Positions 8,057-15,815 of a DNA stretch of 64,000 nucleotides are shown here, piece after piece. Source of the DNA: Paenibacillus silvisoli (GTDB lineage: Bacteria > Bacillota > Bacilli > Paenibacillales > Paenibacillaceae). How positions within the stretch are numbered: the first letter of the stretch is position 1; every line of letters begins with the position of its first letter. The notes below the pieces were generated by a model. The model did not search any database and was not told the origin of the DNA. It was given only the letters and a program-made list of their open reading frames with translations. Made by a program: the position numbers and the translations under genes. The DNA is taken from assembly GCF_030866765.1 (NCBI RefSeq), contig NZ_CP133017.1:1951001-2015000 (forward strand). The letters are read 5' to 3'.

Positions 8057-9287
8057 GCGGCTTCTCCTCCTCTTCCTCGCGATGCTCGGTCAGAAACTGC
8101 TTCTTGCGCCGGTTCAGGAACCAGCTGAGCGAAAGCAGAATGACGCCGCCGAGAATGAAAAACACCGATTTGTCCATAAAGTCCCAGGCGAGCTTGCCGT
8201 AAGCGGCCATCGTGCTGGTCAGAAACAGCAGCGTGCCGAGATTGATTTTGACGGCCCATTCTTCGGCGTAGCCGCGCCACAGCAAGTACAAGGAGAACGC
8301 GAACAGCACGAGTAAATAAGCGGCATCCGCGCCATGCGGCATATAGAAGAACGGGAGCGCCAGCAGCCAATCCGGGCTGGACGAGAGGCGATTAAATCGT
8401 TGCTTCCCGGCGAGCGACAACGCGAACAGCAGAGCAAGCGCAAGACCATACCAAAGCGGCTGTGCCGAAAGATCCTGCAAAAACGTAGAATCTGCGCGGT
8501 CCGTATAGAACAGAACGATAATCAAGTTATGCACGAATGCGGCAACGAGCGGAATCGCTTGAAACGGATAGACGGATTTGCGCTCCTTAGCCCAATCCAT
8601 CGCGCTGTACAGCAGCCAGACCGGAATGAAAAACCAGGAGAACGGCCATTCGTGGACGGTTACGAGCAGGATCGACTGCACGGCGAAGCTGGCGGCCAAG
8701 CACCAGGCGAGCAGCGTGTCGGGACGCTTCAGCCAGTAATAACCGAGTCCGACTACCATAATGACGAACGCGACGAAGCTGAAATGATTGAATTCGGTCG
8801 TGTTATACCACTGCAGCCCGGAAAAGATCAGCAGGCTGAGCAGGAACAAGTAGCGGCTCTTGATTAAATAAGTGAGGAGCACGCCGGCCGTTCCCCAGAC
8901 GATGAACGATGTGACGCCGTAAGCTTGAAGGTGGAACATTTGTCCGACCAGCACGATGCCGGCTCCGAAGGTGAGGAGGCCAAGGCCGATCAGTCCGGCG
9001 CCGAGCTTCTCGTGATTTCTTCTGCGGAACATTTCGCCGGCGGCGTAGAAGCCCGTCATCGTAATGCCAATAATGATGAGCCGGACGATATCCGGAATCT
9101 GCTGCCAATTCGCAGCGACAAAGCTGAGTATCCCTAAGCCGACCAAAATACTGCCTAAAATCGGAATCAATCCGATGGCGCGCTTCTGCTCCGGATAACA
9201 AGCGAGAATGCGTTGATACTGCTCGGGGGTGATGATGTTTTGACGGACCCACGAGGGGCCTTCTTGCTGCAGCCATTTTCTGCTCAT
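8049..9287 (-). CDS. DUF2157 multi-pass membrane protein
   Basis: A soluble N-terminal segment of about 40 residues (RKWLQQEGPSWVRQNIITPE, typical of DUF2157) is followed by roughly a dozen hydrophobic helices and a charged C-terminal tail rich in Arg, Lys and Glu. The start at 9287 (MSRKWLQQ) is preferred because AAGAGGTG precedes it; the longer frame adds 15 residues without a ribosome binding site. It is the first gene of a two-gene operon with the GDYXXLXY protein. The function of this pair is unknown; the architecture suggests an integral envelope complex. Confidence 0.85.
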   Translation of the reverse strand: MSRKWLQQEGPSWVRQNIITPEQYQRILACYPEQKRAIGLIPILGSILVGLGILSFVAANWQQIPDIVRLIIIGITMTGFYAAGEMFRRRNHEKLGAGLIGLGLLTFGAGIVLVGQMFHLQAYGVTSFIVWGTAGVLLTYLIKSRYLFLLSLLIFSGLQWYNTTEFNHFSFVAFVIMVVGLGYYWLKRPDTLLAWCLAASFAVQSILLVTVHEWPFSWFFIPVWLLYSAMDWAKERKSVYPFQAIPLVAAFVHNLIIVLFYTDRADSTFLQDLSAQPLWYGLALALLFALSLAGKQRFNRLSSSPDWLLALPFFYMPHGADAAYLLVLFAFSLYLLWRGYAEEWAVKINLGTLLFLTSTMAAYGKLAWDFMDKSVFFILGGVILLSLSWFLNRRKKQFLTEHREEEEEKPHD

Positions 9288-9407
9288 CTGCCGCACCTCT
9301 TCTTTCGATCTTCTTACTTTCAGTATAGTCAACCTCTATTTAAAACATAGTACTAACTTTGCCTGGTACCGGGGAAGAAGCCCTGAAGCAGCCCGCCCGG
9401 AATATTC

Positions 9408-9435
9408 TTGCATAAAATGCTATATTGGTTATAAT
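9408..9435 (+). promoter_or_regulatory. Promoter of the gntR-type regulator
   Basis: TTGCAT (9408-9413) and TATAAT (9430-9435), 16 bases apart, lie about 55 bases before the regulator start. A motif shared with the transporter promoter overlaps the -10 box. Confidence 0.6.
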
Positions 9436-9448
9436 ACAACTATACAAA
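9431..9448 (+). promoter_or_regulatory. Candidate operator copy 1 (autoregulation)
   Basis: ATAATACAACTATACAAA differs at three of 18 positions from the sequence at 12367-12384, which occupies a similar place just after the -10 box of the ABC transporter operon. Both contain a GTAT/ATAC-type imperfect dyad as seen in GntR-family sites. Position over the transcription start suggests repression. Confidence 0.5.
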
Positions 9449-9489
9449 ACTGGTCAGAAACGATTTGAAATCGGATTGGGGGATAGGAT

Positions 9490-10671
9490 ATGCAGGATGG
9501 GCGGATTCCGATTTATCAGGTCATTCAGGACTTCATCAAAAATCAGATCAGCAGCGGCGCGTTGAAGCCGGGCGAGAAGATTTTGACCGAGAAGGAGCTC
9601 ATGGAGAAGTTCGAAGTCAGCCGGATCACCGTATCCAACGCGCTCGGCAGCTTGACCAAGGAAGGCTGGCTGACCCGGATCCAAGGGAAAGGCAGCTATG
9701 TCAACGCGGTGCCTGCGGAAGCGGCGCCGGCCGCGCAGCCGGGAACAATAGCAGCCCCAGCGGCGCATCATTCGGCGGCGGCTCGTGATGAAAGCCGCAA
9801 TGTCATCGGGCTGATCATGCCGGGCCTCAGCGACCTCTTCTCGATGCGGATGAACAACGGCATTTCCAAGGCGCTGAAGAAATCCGGCCACAATCTGGTG
9901 CTCATGCTGTCGGAAAACTCCAAGGACCGCGAAGCGGCCGCCATCCGGGAACTGCTGCGCATGGGCGCGTCCGGTCTTATTATTTTTCCGGTGGATGCCG
10001 AGACGTACAACGAGGAGATTTTGCGGCTGAAGCTCGAGCGGTTTCCGCTTGTGATCATCGACAGGTACTTGTCCGGGATTGAAACGCATTTTATCGGATC
10101 GGACGGGGTGGAGGCATCCAGACTGGCGGTCAACCATCTTTATGAGCTTGGCCATCGCGACATTGCGATATGCTCCGACGTGCCGCTGTCGACGACGTCG
10201 ATCGAGCAGCGGCTGTCCGGGTATATGAAGGCGATGAAAGAGCTTGGCGAGATGATCAATCCGGCGATGATGCTGACCGACTTCTATGTCGATTACGAGC
10301 GGGAAGAGATCGACGAGCAGCATCCGTTGTTCCGATACGTCAAGAACGGACTTGCGACCGCGTACATTACGCTTAACGGCACGATGGCGCTGCATCTGTA
10401 CCGGATCGTCCGGCAGCTGGGGTTGGAGGCCCCTAAAGACTTGTCGATCGTCACGTTCGATAACATATCGCCGAGCCGCGAGTTCAACTTTTTCACTTAT
10501 ATCGACCAGCATGAAGGAACGGTCGGTCGGCTGGCCGCGGAGCAGCTGCTTGAACTGCTGGAGCATAGCGGGGAACAAGCCCAGCCGGAGCCGAAATTCC
10601 GGAAGGTGCTGGTCGAGCCGCATCTCGTGGAAAGCCGCTCCACGGCGCCGCTGCTTGTGCGGTCAAAGTAA
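9490..10671 (+). CDS. GntR-type regulator with LacI-like sugar sensor
   Basis: A 393-residue regulator. Residues 1-72 are a GntR winged helix (PIYQVIQDFIKNQISSG, then FEVSRITVSNALGSLTKEGWL and IQGKGSYV). After an Ala/Pro-rich linker (about 75-98) comes a periplasmic-binding-protein-like domain of the LacI/GalR type (NVIGLIMPGLSDLFS..., ELGHRDIAICSD, TFDNISPSREF), the architecture of AraR. It probably represses the mannoside transport operon downstream and is released by a sugar. A GGGGATAGG ribosome binding site precedes the ATG. An IS element now separates it from the genes it likely controls. Confidence 0.88.
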   Translation: MQDGRIPIYQVIQDFIKNQISSGALKPGEKILTEKELMEKFEVSRITVSNALGSLTKEGWLTRIQGKGSYVNAVPAEAAPAAQPGTIAAPAAHHSAAARDESRNVIGLIMPGLSDLFSMRMNNGISKALKKSGHNLVLMLSENSKDREAAAIRELLRMGASGLIIFPVDAETYNEEILRLKLERFPLVIIDRYLSGIETHFIGSDGVEASRLAVNHLYELGHRDIAICSDVPLSTTSIEQRLSGYMKAMKELGEMINPAMMLTDFYVDYEREEIDEQHPLFRYVKNGLATAYITLNGTMALHLYRIVRQLGLEAPKDLSIVTFDNISPSREFNFFTYIDQHEGTVGRLAAEQLLELLEHSGEQAQPEPKFRKVLVEPHLVESRSTAPLLVRSK

Positions 10672-10677
10672 GCGAGC

Positions 10678-10704
10678 AAGAGCCTTTCGAGACGAAAGGC
10701 TCTT
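10678..10704 (+). repeat. Target-site duplication, left copy (terminator hairpin without its T-run)
   Basis: These 27 bases are identical, in the same orientation and with the same GAGAC loop, to 12262-12288. They form a hairpin (AGAGCCTTTC against GAAAGGCTCT). Here the hairpin is followed by CAGGCTGT, the IS end, not by T residues, so it is the half cut off from its T-run by the insertion. Confidence 0.8.
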
Positions 10705-10789
10705 CAGGCTGTAGAGAAACCCACGTAATTTTCAAAACGTTGGGTTTCTCTTTGTTTTTGGGGTAGTGCTTCGAGGTGTTAAGGGAGGC

Positions 10790-11563
10790 CTAACCCTCCT
10801 TCGCCTTCCTATCCAGATGGAAGGCGATCTTTTTCATGTTCTGCACGGCTGCGGTCATGAGCGCTTGCTCCATCACATTCCGCAGTCCCCGCAAACGGCA
10901 ATAGCGAAACCCATGGAGCTGTTTAGCGTCCGCGAAGCTTCGCTCAATCGTTTCTTTTCGTTTTCGGTAGAGCCCTTTTCCGGATTTGGTTAACCGGTTT
11001 TGTCGCACCTGTTCCTTGCTGTCCTCCCAAACGTGTCGTGTTACGAGCTTGCGATGGTTCTTGGAGCGAGTGCAGTGCTCAAGCATCGGGCATACAGCAC
11101 ATAGTTCAGGGTCTGACGCGTAATGCCGGTAACCGTGACGATCCGTCGTTCGGTAAGGCAACTCCTGCTTTTGCGGGCACACATACACATCTTGCTCCGC
11201 ATTGTACGTAAACTCCCATTTGTGGAAAAGACCTTGCGTAGGATGAAAACGACGATGTGCAATCACACCAAAGATCTTGCGGTCTTGCAGTCCTTTGCAA
11301 ATCGGGGTTGTTAAATAACCGGAATCTAAGGCAACTGCTTCTACTCCAAAACCAAAACGTTCTCGTTGACGATCAAGACGGCTGAGATAAGGAACGGAAT
11401 CATGAACGTTTCCTGCGGTGACGAAGACATCGGTAATCAAGTTGTACTTTACATCGACGGTACGGTGATCTAAGTAGAAGAAGCCCTCCGGTTTGCCTTC
11501 TCGCACCATGTAACCACTATCAGGATCGGTCGTGCTAACCTTTATCTCTTTGTCTTCGTTCAC
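10790..11563 (-). CDS. IS1182 family transposase, C-terminal part
   Basis: 257 codons covering the second and third catalytic regions: VALDSGYLTTPICKGL (second Asp), a Cys-rich stretch (CPQKQ, CAVCPMLEHC) and KETIERSFADAKQLHG (Glu), ending with AAVQNMKKIA, all hallmarks of IS1182 transposases. It lies in the -1 frame relative to the N-terminal part; joining needs a shift at an A AAA AAG sequence (11584-11590), giving KALKPREEVNEDKEIKV. The listed start is only the first possible initiation codon (GTG inside AGGAGGTG) and is unlikely to be used on its own. Confidence 0.85.
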   Translation of the reverse strand: MNEDKEIKVSTTDPDSGYMVREGKPEGFFYLDHRTVDVKYNLITDVFVTAGNVHDSVPYLSRLDRQRERFGFGVEAVALDSGYLTTPICKGLQDRKIFGVIAHRRFHPTQGLFHKWEFTYNAEQDVYVCPQKQELPYRTTDRHGYRHYASDPELCAVCPMLEHCTRSKNHRKLVTRHVWEDSKEQVRQNRLTKSGKGLYRKRKETIERSFADAKQLHGFRYCRLRGLRNVMEQALMTAAVQNMKKIAFHLDRKAKEG

Positions 11564-11577
11564 CTCCTCTCGCGGTT

Positions 11578-12150
11578 TTAGAGCTTTTTTCCTTGTGCTT
11601 TTCGGTCCGTCTCGACCGCGGCGTTTAATTCGTCGAGATAATCGCGCGTGTTTTGCTTCACTTGTTCTTTGGTGTACTTATGCTTATTTGCATTAGCCTT
11701 CAAATGCGTCGAATCCGAAATAAGGACTCGGCCGCCAACCATGCGGTGTGAAATAGCCTGCAGCACAATCTCATCAAAAATATCCTGGAAAACAGTCGTG
11801 TCCTTAAACCGCGTACGACGGTTCCAGCTAATCGTTGTGTGATCAGGAACGCGGTCAGCTAAGCCAAGTCCAAGAAACCAACGGTAAGCCAGGTTGGTTT
11901 GAATATCACGTTCGAGCTGGCGTTCAGAACGAATGCCGTAAAAGTACCCGAGAAAGATCATCTTGAAGAGAACCAATGGATCGATGGCAGGTCGACCGTT
12001 ATCTTGCGAGTAGAGATGACGAACCTTTTCATCAATGAAAGAGAAGTCAATATACTTGTCAATTTTGCGAAGCAAATGATCAGCGGGAACTAAATCCTCG
12101 ATGGAGACCAGTTCGTAATTCTGTTGCTTTTCCCGATTAGGTCGCAGCAT
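11578..12150 (-). CDS. IS1182 family transposase, N-terminal part
   Basis: 190 codons beginning MLRPNREKQQNYELVSIEDLVP, the typical IS1182 opening, with the N-terminal DNA-binding/dimerisation region (FKMIFLGYFYGIRSERQLERDI) and the first catalytic Asp in VLISDSTHLKANANK. It ends at TAA (11578-11580) just after the slippery sequence. I prefer the ATG at 12150, with GGTAGGTG upstream, over the GTG at 12159 that sits in that ribosome binding site. Together with the C-terminal part it makes a full-length transposase of about 450 residues. Confidence 0.85.
   Translation of the reverse strand: MLRPNREKQQNYELVSIEDLVPADHLLRKIDKYIDFSFIDEKVRHLYSQDNGRPAIDPLVLFKMIFLGYFYGIRSERQLERDIQTNLAYRWFLGLGLADRVPDHTTISWNRRTRFKDTTVFQDIFDEIVLQAISHRMVGGRVLISDSTHLKANANKHKYTKEQVKQNTRDYLDELNAAVETDRKAQGKKL
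11584..11590 (-). other. Slippery heptamer A AAA AAG at the transposase frame junction
   Basis: Read on the minus strand in the N-terminal frame the codons are GGA AAA AAG CTC TAA. Slipping back one base on AAA AAG gives the frame of the C-terminal part. A AAA AAG is the heptamer used for -1 frameshifting in E. coli dnaX and many insertion sequences. A simple one-base indel in the A-run would look the same. Confidence 0.5.
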
Positions 12151-12261
12151 GAATGACACCTACCGTTCAATTATTGTCAGTTATATTATACAACATTAAC
12201 GCGGTGATGTCTTAAAATATATAAGTATAAGAAAGGCTGTCGAGACTTTCTCGACAGCCTG

Positions 12262-12295
12262 AAGAGCCTTTCGAGACGAAAGGCTCTTTTTTTTT
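12262..12295 (+). terminator. Intact terminator; right copy of the target-site duplication
   Basis: 12262-12288 repeats 10678-10704 exactly and is followed by a run of nine T, so this copy is a complete intrinsic terminator. It was most likely the original terminator of the gntR-type gene before the IS landed next to it. Confidence 0.8.
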
Positions 12296-12323
12296 CGTCT
12301 GGAAACCTCGACAAAACCAGTCA

Positions 12324-12353
12324 TTGACAATAAACTTTGTTTCGAAGTAATAT
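12324..12353 (+). promoter_or_regulatory. Sigma-A promoter of the ABC transporter/mannosidase operon
   Basis: A perfect TTGACA (12324-12329) and TAATAT (12348-12353) separated by 18 bases. It follows the terminator directly and precedes the operator-like motif at 12367. Confidence 0.75.
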
Positions 12354-12366
12354 ATCGACATATCAT

Positions 12367-12384
12367 ATAGTACATATATACAAA
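12367..12384 (+). promoter_or_regulatory. Candidate operator copy 2 (transporter operon)
   Basis: ATAGTACATATATACAAA contains the imperfect dyad GTACATATATAC and matches the regulator's own promoter site (9431-9448) at 15 of 18 positions. It lies at about +10 relative to the predicted start of transcription, a repressing position. Confidence 0.5.
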
Positions 12385-12477
12385 GGAGGTGCGGCGGCAC
12401 ACCGCTTACATTCGTTTAATAGCAATTGGGTCATGCGAGCAGCTTCAAGCAATATGGAGTTGAGAGGAGCTTGGTCA

Positions 12478-13884
12478 ATGAAGGGGAGCAAATGGTTTTC
12501 CGCGATTTTGTCCATCTTCCTGGTTTCGACACTCGTTTTGGCAGCTTGTTCCGACAATTCAAATGGAAGCGGCAACAAAAATAATGCTGCAGCCGCGAAT
12601 GGCAGCGCGGCTTCCGGCAATGTCTCCGACACGGCAGTGAATTCGGGGAATGACGGCAGCGACGACGCAACAGCCGCTCCTGCGGCCGAACCGTTCGAGC
12701 TGACGGTTTGGAGCCACAACGTCGCCAACGCGATGCCGGAAGCGAACGATCCGACAGCGGCCCAAATTTATGATTATATTCAGAAAAAGATGGAAGAGAA
12801 GTTCCCTGGCATTACGATCAAATATATCGATAAAGGATGGGCGGACACCCTCCGCCAGGCGATCATGGTCGCCGTAATGGGCGGCAATCCGCCTGACGTC
12901 GCGGACGGCGAGGATTTCATACCGGAATTCGCGCGGATCGGCGCGCTTCTGGAGGTGCCTCAGGACGTCGCGTCCCAATTGGCGCCCGGTCCGATGAAGG
13001 CGGCGATGCACGACGGCAAGCCGTATGCCGTCGCGCAAATGACCGGCGTGTTCAGCCTTGTGTACAACAAAGACGTGATGGCCAAGGTGGGGCTCGATCC
13101 GAACACGCCTCCGAAGACGTGGGATGAGTGGCTCGACATGTCCAAGAAAGCGACCGAGAACGGCAAGGGTGCCTACTACGGCACCATCGTCCAGAACATG
13201 GGGCTGGGCGGCGCGTTCCGGCTTGCGCCGTTCATGCGCCAAGCCGGCGGCGATTTCACGACGGCGGACTGGTCCGCGGTAACGTTCGATTCGCCGGAAA
13301 ACCTGAAGGCCCTTACGTTTCTGCGCGAGCTTGCCAAAACGTCGCCTCCGGGCTCGACTTCGATGACGGACGAAGGTCAATTCTTCAATCTGTTGAACAG
13401 CGGCAAGGTCGCCTTCGCCGTGAACGGGCCTTGGCATATCGCGTGGGGCAAGCAAATGGGCTGCACGAACTGCGGCTTTGCGCCGCTGCCGGTCCCTGAA
13501 GACGGCAATACCGGCAACGTCATCGTCGGCAATACGCTCTTCTACGCGCTCAAGCAGTCGAAGCATCCCGAGGCGGCGCTGGAGTTCCTTGAGATTCTGG
13601 CGAGCAAAGAGTATCAGGAAATGGAAGCGAATGCGACGGGCCGTCTGCCGGCGAACATGGAGGCGGGCAAAAACGCGCAGCTTCTCCAAACGTATCCGGA
13701 GCTTCAAGTGTTCAACGACATCGTGGCGAACGAGGAGAGCGCTCCGCTGCCGGTGTATCCGAAGAACGGCCCGCAAATTTGGGAGGCGTGGTATAAAGCC
13801 CAGGATATTACGCTCACAACGGATAAGCCGATCGAGGACGCCTTGAAGGAAGCGCAGAAAACAGCCGAGGAGCAGCTCAAATGA
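12478..13884 (+). CDS. Sugar ABC transporter substrate-binding lipoprotein
   Basis: A 468-residue extracellular solute-binding protein of family 1. It has a lipoprotein signal peptide with lipobox LAAC and the modified Cys at residue 24, followed by a long Asn/Ala/Gly/Ser-rich spacer to about residue 70, then the binding domain (FELTVWSHN..., GGNPPDVADGEDF, AFAVNGPWHIAWGKQ). It catches a sugar, probably a mannoside given the GH38 enzyme downstream, and hands it to the two permeases. The ATG at 12478 is chosen because it starts the signal peptide and follows GAGAGGAG; a longer frame reaches back to 12337. The 5' leader is about 115 bases. Confidence 0.92.
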   Translation: MKGSKWFSAILSIFLVSTLVLAACSDNSNGSGNKNNAAAANGSAASGNVSDTAVNSGNDGSDDATAAPAAEPFELTVWSHNVANAMPEANDPTAAQIYDYIQKKMEEKFPGITIKYIDKGWADTLRQAIMVAVMGGNPPDVADGEDFIPEFARIGALLEVPQDVASQLAPGPMKAAMHDGKPYAVAQMTGVFSLVYNKDVMAKVGLDPNTPPKTWDEWLDMSKKATENGKGAYYGTIVQNMGLGGAFRLAPFMRQAGGDFTTADWSAVTFDSPENLKALTFLRELAKTSPPGSTSMTDEGQFFNLLNSGKVAFAVNGPWHIAWGKQMGCTNCGFAPLPVPEDGNTGNVIVGNTLFYALKQSKHPEAALEFLEILASKEYQEMEANATGRLPANMEAGKNAQLLQTYPELQVFNDIVANEESAPLPVYPKNGPQIWEAWYKAQDITLTTDKPIEDALKEAQKTAEEQLK

Positions 13885-14837
13885 GCAGGGCTCCGTCCAG
13901 GAACGAAGCTCCCCGGGTACGCCCCGGGGAGTCTTCCGCTCCCGCCGTGCGGCGGCTGCGCCCGTTTTATAACCGGCATCGCGACGGCGTCATCGGTTAC
14001 TCGCTCCTGGCGCCGATGTTTTTGTTCTTCGCCGTTTTTTCGCTGTTCCCGGTGCTGTTCGTGATTTACCTCTCCTTCACCGAATGGAACGGCGTGCTCG
14101 GCCTGCCGAAGGGAGTCGGCTTCGACAATTTCGTCCGTTTCTTTACGACCGGCGATTATTTGCTCACGCTGCTGCATGCCGGTTTGTACGGACTGCTGAT
14201 TTTGGCCGGCTGCATGACGATCGGCTTTCTCATCGCCGTGCTGCTTAACCAGAAGGTGAAGGCGGTCGGGTTATACAGGACGCTTTGGTATTTGCCAGTC
14301 GTCGTCTCCTTTGCCGTCGTCGCGCAAATCGCGAACGCGCTTCTCGATCCCGTAACCGGCTTGGCGCGCAAGGTGATGGAACGGTTCGGCATGGAGCCGA
14401 TCATCTTTCAGCAGAGCGTGTTCTGGATGACCTTCTGGCTCATCGTCATTTCGGTCTGGAAGGGCATCGGCGGCACGGTCATTATTTATTTGGCCGGCTT
14501 GCAGGGCATCGACACGGCTCTCTATGAAGCAGCTAAAGTGGACGGCGCGACAAGGTTCAAGATTATGTTTTATATCACGCTGCCTTCGCTGCGTCCGATC
14601 ACGATGTACATCGCGATCATGGGCATCATCGGCAGCTTTCAAATCTTCGAGCCCGTACAGCTGCTGACGCACGGCGGGCCGCAAGGACATACGAACATCA
14701 TTTTGCACCGCATTTATCAGGACGCGTTTCAGTCGTTCAACATGGGGATGGCGAGCGCTTCCTCCGTGATGGTCTTGCTGTTTACCTTCACGCTGACGAT
14801 GATTCAATACCGCATTTCGCAGCGAAACCAAACTTAG
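13881..14837 (+). CDS. ABC sugar permease, MalF/UgpA type
   Basis: A 318-residue inner-membrane permease with six predicted helices after a charged N-terminal tail of about 40 residues. The cytoplasmic EAA loop, where the ATPase docks, reads YEAAKVDGATRFKIMFYITLP. Its start overlaps the stop of the binding-protein gene by four bases (ATGA), so translation is coupled. It pairs with the following MalG-type permease. No ATPase gene is in the cluster, so a shared MsmX-like ATPase elsewhere probably powers it, as is usual in Firmicutes. Confidence 0.92.
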   Translation: MSRAPSRNEAPRVRPGESSAPAVRRLRPFYNRHRDGVIGYSLLAPMFLFFAVFSLFPVLFVIYLSFTEWNGVLGLPKGVGFDNFVRFFTTGDYLLTLLHAGLYGLLILAGCMTIGFLIAVLLNQKVKAVGLYRTLWYLPVVVSFAVVAQIANALLDPVTGLARKVMERFGMEPIIFQQSVFWMTFWLIVISVWKGIGGTVIIYLAGLQGIDTALYEAAKVDGATRFKIMFYITLPSLRPITMYIAIMGIIGSFQIFEPVQLLTHGGPQGHTNIILHRIYQDAFQSFNMGMASASSVMVLLFTFTLTMIQYRISQRNQT

Positions 14838-14854
14838 ACGGAGGACGCTAAGCT

Positions 14855-15745
14855 ATGGTGAATGAACGGAGTAAGCTGGAAACCTGCGCCATTTATTTGC
14901 TGCTCATTGCCGGAAGCGCCGTCATGTTCTACCCTTTCTTGTTTCAGCTGATGGCATCCATCGGCTCGAACAAGGATTATTACGCCACGATCCTGCTTCC
15001 GATCCCGACGGAAATCAATCTGGACCGTTACGTCGACTTGATGCATAACGCATTGATTTACCGATACCTGATCAACACGGCGCTGCGGAGCGTATATTTC
15101 ATTGTCGTGACATGCCTTGTGTCGCTCATCGCTTCCTATGTCTTCACGAAGCTGCGCTTTAAGGGGAGAGATTCGGTATTCGTCGTCTTTCTGACGTCGA
15201 TGATGATACCGGCGCAAGTGACGATCATTCCGACGTATCTGCTGTTTGCCCGATTCCCTTTCTTTGGCGGCAATAACTGGCAAGGGCTTGGCGGCCACGG
15301 CATGATCGATACGTGGGGCGCGCTGCTGCTCGGAAGCGGAATCGTCAACGTCGCCGCGATCTTTCTCGTGAAGCAAACGATGGAATCGATCCCGTTCGAA
15401 TATGAGGAAGCGGCGAGGATCGACGGCGCGGGCGTGTTCTGGACGATATTCGGCATCTATTTCCCGATGGCGCGCGCCGTGATGGCGGTCATTGTCATTA
15501 CGACGTTCATTTCGATATGGAACGACTATCTGTGGCCGCTCGTAGCCATTAACAATCCGGATATTCAGGTCATTAATACGGGCGTTACCAGTCTGCTGAC
15601 GACGATGATGCAAAGCGGCCAGGTGCCGGAATATCCGGACTTCTTCGCTCTTACCGCGATCGTCGTCGTGCCTCCGATCCTCGTCTATTTGCTGCTTCAA
15701 CGCAACTTCATTCAAGGTTATGCGATGGCCGGCATTAAGGGTTAA
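14855..15745 (+). CDS. ABC sugar permease, MalG/UgpE type
   Basis: A 296-residue permease with six predicted membrane helices and the EAA loop YEEAARIDGAGVFWTIFGIYFP. It ends with the usual RNFIQGYAMAGIKG motif of MalG-like carbohydrate permeases (CUT1). It lies 17 bases after the MalF-type gene and forms the heterodimeric channel with it. A short GC-rich hairpin (15774-15797) follows and may trim the message before the mannosidase gene. Confidence 0.92.
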   Translation: MVNERSKLETCAIYLLLIAGSAVMFYPFLFQLMASIGSNKDYYATILLPIPTEINLDRYVDLMHNALIYRYLINTALRSVYFIVVTCLVSLIASYVFTKLRFKGRDSVFVVFLTSMMIPAQVTIIPTYLLFARFPFFGGNNWQGLGGHGMIDTWGALLLGSGIVNVAAIFLVKQTMESIPFEYEEAARIDGAGVFWTIFGIYFPMARAVMAVIVITTFISIWNDYLWPLVAINNPDIQVINTGVTSLLTTMMQSGQVPEYPDFFALTAIVVVPPILVYLLLQRNFIQGYAMAGIKG

Positions 15746-15815
15746 CGATCCGATCCAAAATAAGCGCGCGCTGCCGGGCCGTGCGAATCGCGCCCGGTCC
15801 GTTTAGGAGGAACCT

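Larger units (their letters stand above)
10705..12261 (-). mobile_element. IS1182-like insertion sequence
   Basis: A 1557-bp element with terminal inverted repeats CAGGCTGTAGAGAAA (left) and CAGGCTGTCGAGAAA (right, read inwards; one mismatch), flanked by 27-bp direct repeats. It carries one leftward transposase gene split into two frames. Both ends hold hairpins next to the repeats: 10713-10751 at the left, followed by TTTGTTTTT, and 12232-12260 at the right. GC content is lower than in the neighbouring sugar genes. It separates the regulator from the ABC transporter operon. Confidence 0.88.

Noticed and set aside
12382..12391. Near-perfect ribosome binding site AAAGGAGGTG before the sugar-binding lipoprotein, suggesting a leader peptide
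   Set aside because: No ATG, GTG or TTG lies at a proper distance; the GTG within it is too close. The lipoprotein has its own site at 12464.
15774..15797. Hairpin CCGGGC/GCCCGG between the MalG-type permease and the mannosidase gene as a terminator
   Set aside because: No T-run follows, and the mannosidase ribosome binding site is directly downstream; it may only affect message stability.
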